7,301 nucleotides of DNA, taken from assembly GCA_947631135.1 (NCBI GenBank), contig CANRKE010000059.1:1-7301 (forward strand), written 5' to 3'. Position numbers and translations under genes: made by a program. Source of the DNA: an uncultured Bacilli bacterium. Lineage in GTDB: Bacteria; Bacillota_I; Bacilli_A; RF39; UBA660. This document shows, piece by piece, positions 6,215 through 7,301 of the stretch. The notes under the pieces were generated by a model. That model was given only the letters and a program-made list of their open reading frames with translations, made no database searches and had not been told where the DNA came from. Within the stretch, counting starts at the first letter, position 1. Each line of letters opens with the position of its first letter.

Positions 6215-6243
6215 TTTATAACATTTCATCATTTTTTTAAAGC
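6215..6243 (-). promoter_or_regulatory. Weak candidate promoter of the RDD-lysS-transporter unit
   Basis: A promoter is expected between the efp terminator (6283) and the RDD start (6196). The best -10 is TATAAA at 6220-6215, within TTATAAAATGG. The -35 at a 17-base spacing is GCTTTA (6243-6238), a poor match. Transcription would start near 6208, only about 12 bases before the start codon. No riboswitch or T-box fits in this gap. Confidence 0.3.
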
Positions 6244-6282
6244 ATTATCATAATATTTTCATATAAAATTAGAGTTTTTTAG

Positions 6283-6309
6283 AAAAAAAGATACAAATTT
6301 CTTGTATCT
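6283..6309 (-). terminator. Terminator after efp, overlapping its stop codon
   Basis: An 8-bp perfect stem (AGATACAA/TTGTATCT) has arms at 6302-6309 and 6289-6296 with a 5-base loop. It is followed on the minus strand by seven T (6289-6283). The TAG stop of efp (6310-6308) enters the first arm. It closes the rpmG-efp unit. Confidence 0.8.
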
Positions 6310-6865
6310 ATGCTCTTGAAACATACTTTCCGTCTTTTGTTGAAACAATTATTTTTTCACCTTCACTTATAAAAAGTGGTACTCTTACATTTAATCCTGT
6401 TTCAATAGTTGCATTTTTAGTAGCAGTTGATGATGTATTACCTTTTACTGCAGGTTCTGCAGTTGTAACAACATATTCAACTTTATCAGGAAGATTAATA
6501 CCTATTAATTCACCTTCATAAAATACTAAATCTACATCCATATTTTCTTTTAAATATTTTGCTTCATCTTTAATTTGACTAATATTTATTTCCATTTGAT
6601 CATAAGTATTCATATTCATAAAATGATATGTATCACCATCTGAATATAAATATTGTGTATTTTGTTTTTCTACATGTGCTTTTTCAACTTTTACCCCTGA
6701 ATTAAAAGAGTGTTCTACAGTAGCTGAAGTTCTTAAATTTTTAAGTTTTGTCTTAACAAAAGCTGCTCCTTTACCTGGTTTAACATGTTGAAATTCTAAA
6801 ACCATAAATATATCATTATCTATTTTAATTGTCATTCCAGTTTTAAAATCATTTACATTTATCAT
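6308..6865 (-). CDS. efp: Translation elongation factor P
   Basis: EF-P binds between the P and E sites of the ribosome and speeds peptide-bond formation at consecutive prolines. The protein is 185 residues, the standard length. Domain I (about 1-64) carries the tip loop PGKGAAF with Lys at position 32, the residue that is modified in most bacteria. The middle OB domain follows (about 65-127). The third domain ends with the family signature TGLNVRVPLFISEGEKI near 156-172 and the closing SRA. The start at ATG 6865 has GGGGAG (6874-6879) eight bases upstream. It lies 19 bases after rpmG and shares its promoter. No EF-P modification gene is visible here, so the modification type cannot be told. 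Confidence 0.98.
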   Translation of the reverse strand: MINVNDFKTGMTIKIDNDIFMVLEFQHVKPGKGAAFVKTKLKNLRTSATVEHSFNSGVKVEKAHVEKQNTQYLYSDGDTYHFMNMNTYDQMEINISQIKDEAKYLKENMDVDLVFYEGELIGINLPDKVEYVVTTAEPAVKGNTSSTATKNATIETGLNVRVPLFISEGEKIIVSTKDGKYVSRA

Positions 6866-6884
6866 TTTTCCATCTCCCCTTCAA

Positions 6885-7052
6885 TTATTTCTTTTCACTA
6901 TGAACAGTATGTTTTCTACAAGTTTGGCAATGTTTTTTAAGTTCTAAACGTTCAGTAGTATTTTTCTTATTTTTACTAACTCTTTTACTTTCACTACCAC
7001 ATTCACTACATTTTAAGGTTACAAGTGATCTATTTAAGTTCTTTTTAGCCAT
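6885..7052 (-). CDS. rpmG: 50S ribosomal protein bL33 (zinc-ribbon form)
   Basis: This small gene encodes 55 residues, beginning MAKKNLNRSLVTLKCSEC and ending CRKHTVHSEKK. The core KKNTTERLELKKHC is typical of bL33. Four cysteines in two C-x-x-C pairs (C15/C18 and C42/C45) make it the zinc-binding (C+) form. The N-terminus is a few residues longer than the roughly 49-residue Bacillus proteins. A strong AGAGGAGGG site (about 7058-7066) precedes ATG 7052. It is the first gene of the unit with efp. In many Firmicutes a copy of rpmG instead sits before secE-nusG, so this could be one of two copies; the rest of the genome would tell. Confidence 0.96.
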   Translation of the reverse strand: MAKKNLNRSLVTLKCSECGSESKRVSKNKKNTTERLELKKHCQTCRKHTVHSEKK

Positions 7053-7073
7053 ATTATCCCTCCTCTAAATCAA

Positions 7074-7172
7074 AAGTCTATATTATTATAACAAATTATT
7101 TAAAAAAAGCAAATAATTATTAAATATTTGTTATTTTTTTTAATATTTATATGCTTTATAAGTCTATATTAT
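7074..7172. repeat. 13-bp direct repeat AAGTCTATATTAT around the rpmG promoter
   Basis: Two perfect copies lie at 7074-7086 and 7160-7172, 86 bases apart. The first covers the end of the rpmG -10 box and the predicted start point. The second lies in the gap just past the upstream Rpn-like gene and has GATAAT in the same place but no -35. It may be a shared regulatory word, a remnant of a local duplication, or chance in AT-rich DNA. Confidence 0.4.
7085..7112 (-). promoter_or_regulatory. Extended -10 sigma-A promoter of rpmG-efp
   Basis: On the minus strand TGTTATAAT (7093-7085) is a perfect extended -10 (TG-n-TATAAT). TTGCTT at 7112-7107 with a 16-base spacer is the likely -35, preceded by A/T-rich DNA. 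Transcription would begin near 7078 and give a leader of about 26 bases before ATG 7052, enough for the strong ribosome-binding site. This is the best promoter in the window and fits a highly expressed ribosomal gene. Confidence 0.68.
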
Positions 7173-7192
7173 CATCAGTTATACAAAAAATT

Positions 7193-7301
7193 TTATAATA
7201 ATTGTTTTTCTAATTGCTTAATTCTTTCCATACTTAATCTAGTACATTCACTTATTGTTTTATTGTCTATTTTTCTTTTTAACATCTCTATAGCTGTATT
7301 C
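7193..7301 (-). CDS. C-terminal fragment of a probable Rpn-family (PDDEXK_2) protein
   Basis: The last 35 codons of a gene enter the window at 7301 and end with TAA at 7195-7193. The visible protein, from NTAIEMLKRKIDNKTISE to ERIKQLEKQLL, fits the C-terminal pattern of Rpn/PD-(D/E)XK transposase-like proteins: A-x-x-[ML]-L-K-x-x-[IM]-[SD]-x-x-x-I-S-x-x-T-G-L-S-x-x-x-I-x-x-L. Here the usual T-G-L-S is T-R-L-S. This C-terminal helix-turn-helix-like tail is short and low in information, so another protein with a similar tail is possible. It would be a second copy of the family in this window, on the same strand as the N-terminal part at 1-189. Confidence 0.55.
   Translation of the reverse strand, partial: NTAIEMLKRKIDNKTISECTRLSMERIKQLEKQLL

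Noticed and set aside
5580..6307. T-box or lysine riboswitch controlling lysS
   Set aside because: lysS starts inside the RDD stop and the region before the RDD gene is too short (about 85 bases) and lacks the conserved elements.
7085..7130. AATTATTT/AAATAATT inverted repeat as a terminator or operator
   Set aside because: The repeat (7094-7101 and 7111-7118) is pure A/T, lies inside the promoter, and its T-run is in the loop, not after the stem. Such short A/T palindromes are expected by chance here.
1..7301. CRISPR array, tRNA or rRNA genes, insertion-sequence ends, attachment sites
   Set aside because: No spaced repeats, no cloverleaf-like or rRNA-like stretches, and no transposon terminal repeats were seen. 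The intergenic gaps are under 200 bases and accounted for by promoters and terminators.
7193..7301. Internal start giving a short regulatory C-terminal Rpn product
   Set aside because: Internal ATG codons exist in the fragment, but none has a convincing ribosome-binding site, and too little of the gene is visible to judge.

Overview
The window is very AT-rich and reads entirely from the minus strand. It looks like a low-GC Gram-positive chromosome from a spore-former. The main reason is the adjacent pair spoIIGA and sigE (pro-sigma-E and its activating protease), which is confined to endospore-forming Firmicutes. The strong AT bias, many AT-only terminators, short intergenic gaps and Rpn-family genes suggest an uncultured gut Bacilli or Clostridia lineage. 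That placement is inference and the species cannot be read from the sequence.

Layout in transcription order, from high to low coordinates: (1) the C-terminal end of a probable Rpn-family (PD-(D/E)XK transposase/nuclease) gene, cut by the window edge at 7301; (2) rpmG (ribosomal protein bL33) and efp (elongation factor P) behind a good extended -10 promoter, closed by a terminator at 6283-6309; (3) a tight three-gene unit of an RDD membrane protein, lysS (lysyl-tRNA synthetase, GTG start overlapping the previous stop) and a YfcC/DcuC-like transporter, closed by a terminator at 2481-2519; (4) one unrecognised gene of 185 codons, with a terminator on each side; (5) spoIIGA and sigE, three bases apart, closed by a terminator at 338-374; (6) the start of another Rpn-family gene, with its own promoter, cut by the window edge at 1.

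How the genes fit together: rpmG, efp and lysS serve translation. The transporter is co-transcribed with lysS and may move amino acids or carboxylates. SpoIIGA is the membrane aspartic protease that cuts the N-terminal pro-sequence from SigE, which switches on the early mother-cell sporulation programme. SigE carries a triple proline just after the cleavage region, the kind of motif EF-P helps the ribosome pass.

I did not find a clear new multi-gene system. The points most worth a second look are the compressed terminator/promoter in front of spoIIGA, the phased A-tract promoter with an overlapping inverted repeat in front of the left Rpn gene, the two Rpn genes bracketing the block, and the orphan gene at 1907-2464. 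Three apparent gene starts were moved downstream or confirmed as non-ATG using ribosome-binding-site position and family alignment: spoIIGA at 1858, the transporter at 4078, and GTG starts for sigE and lysS.
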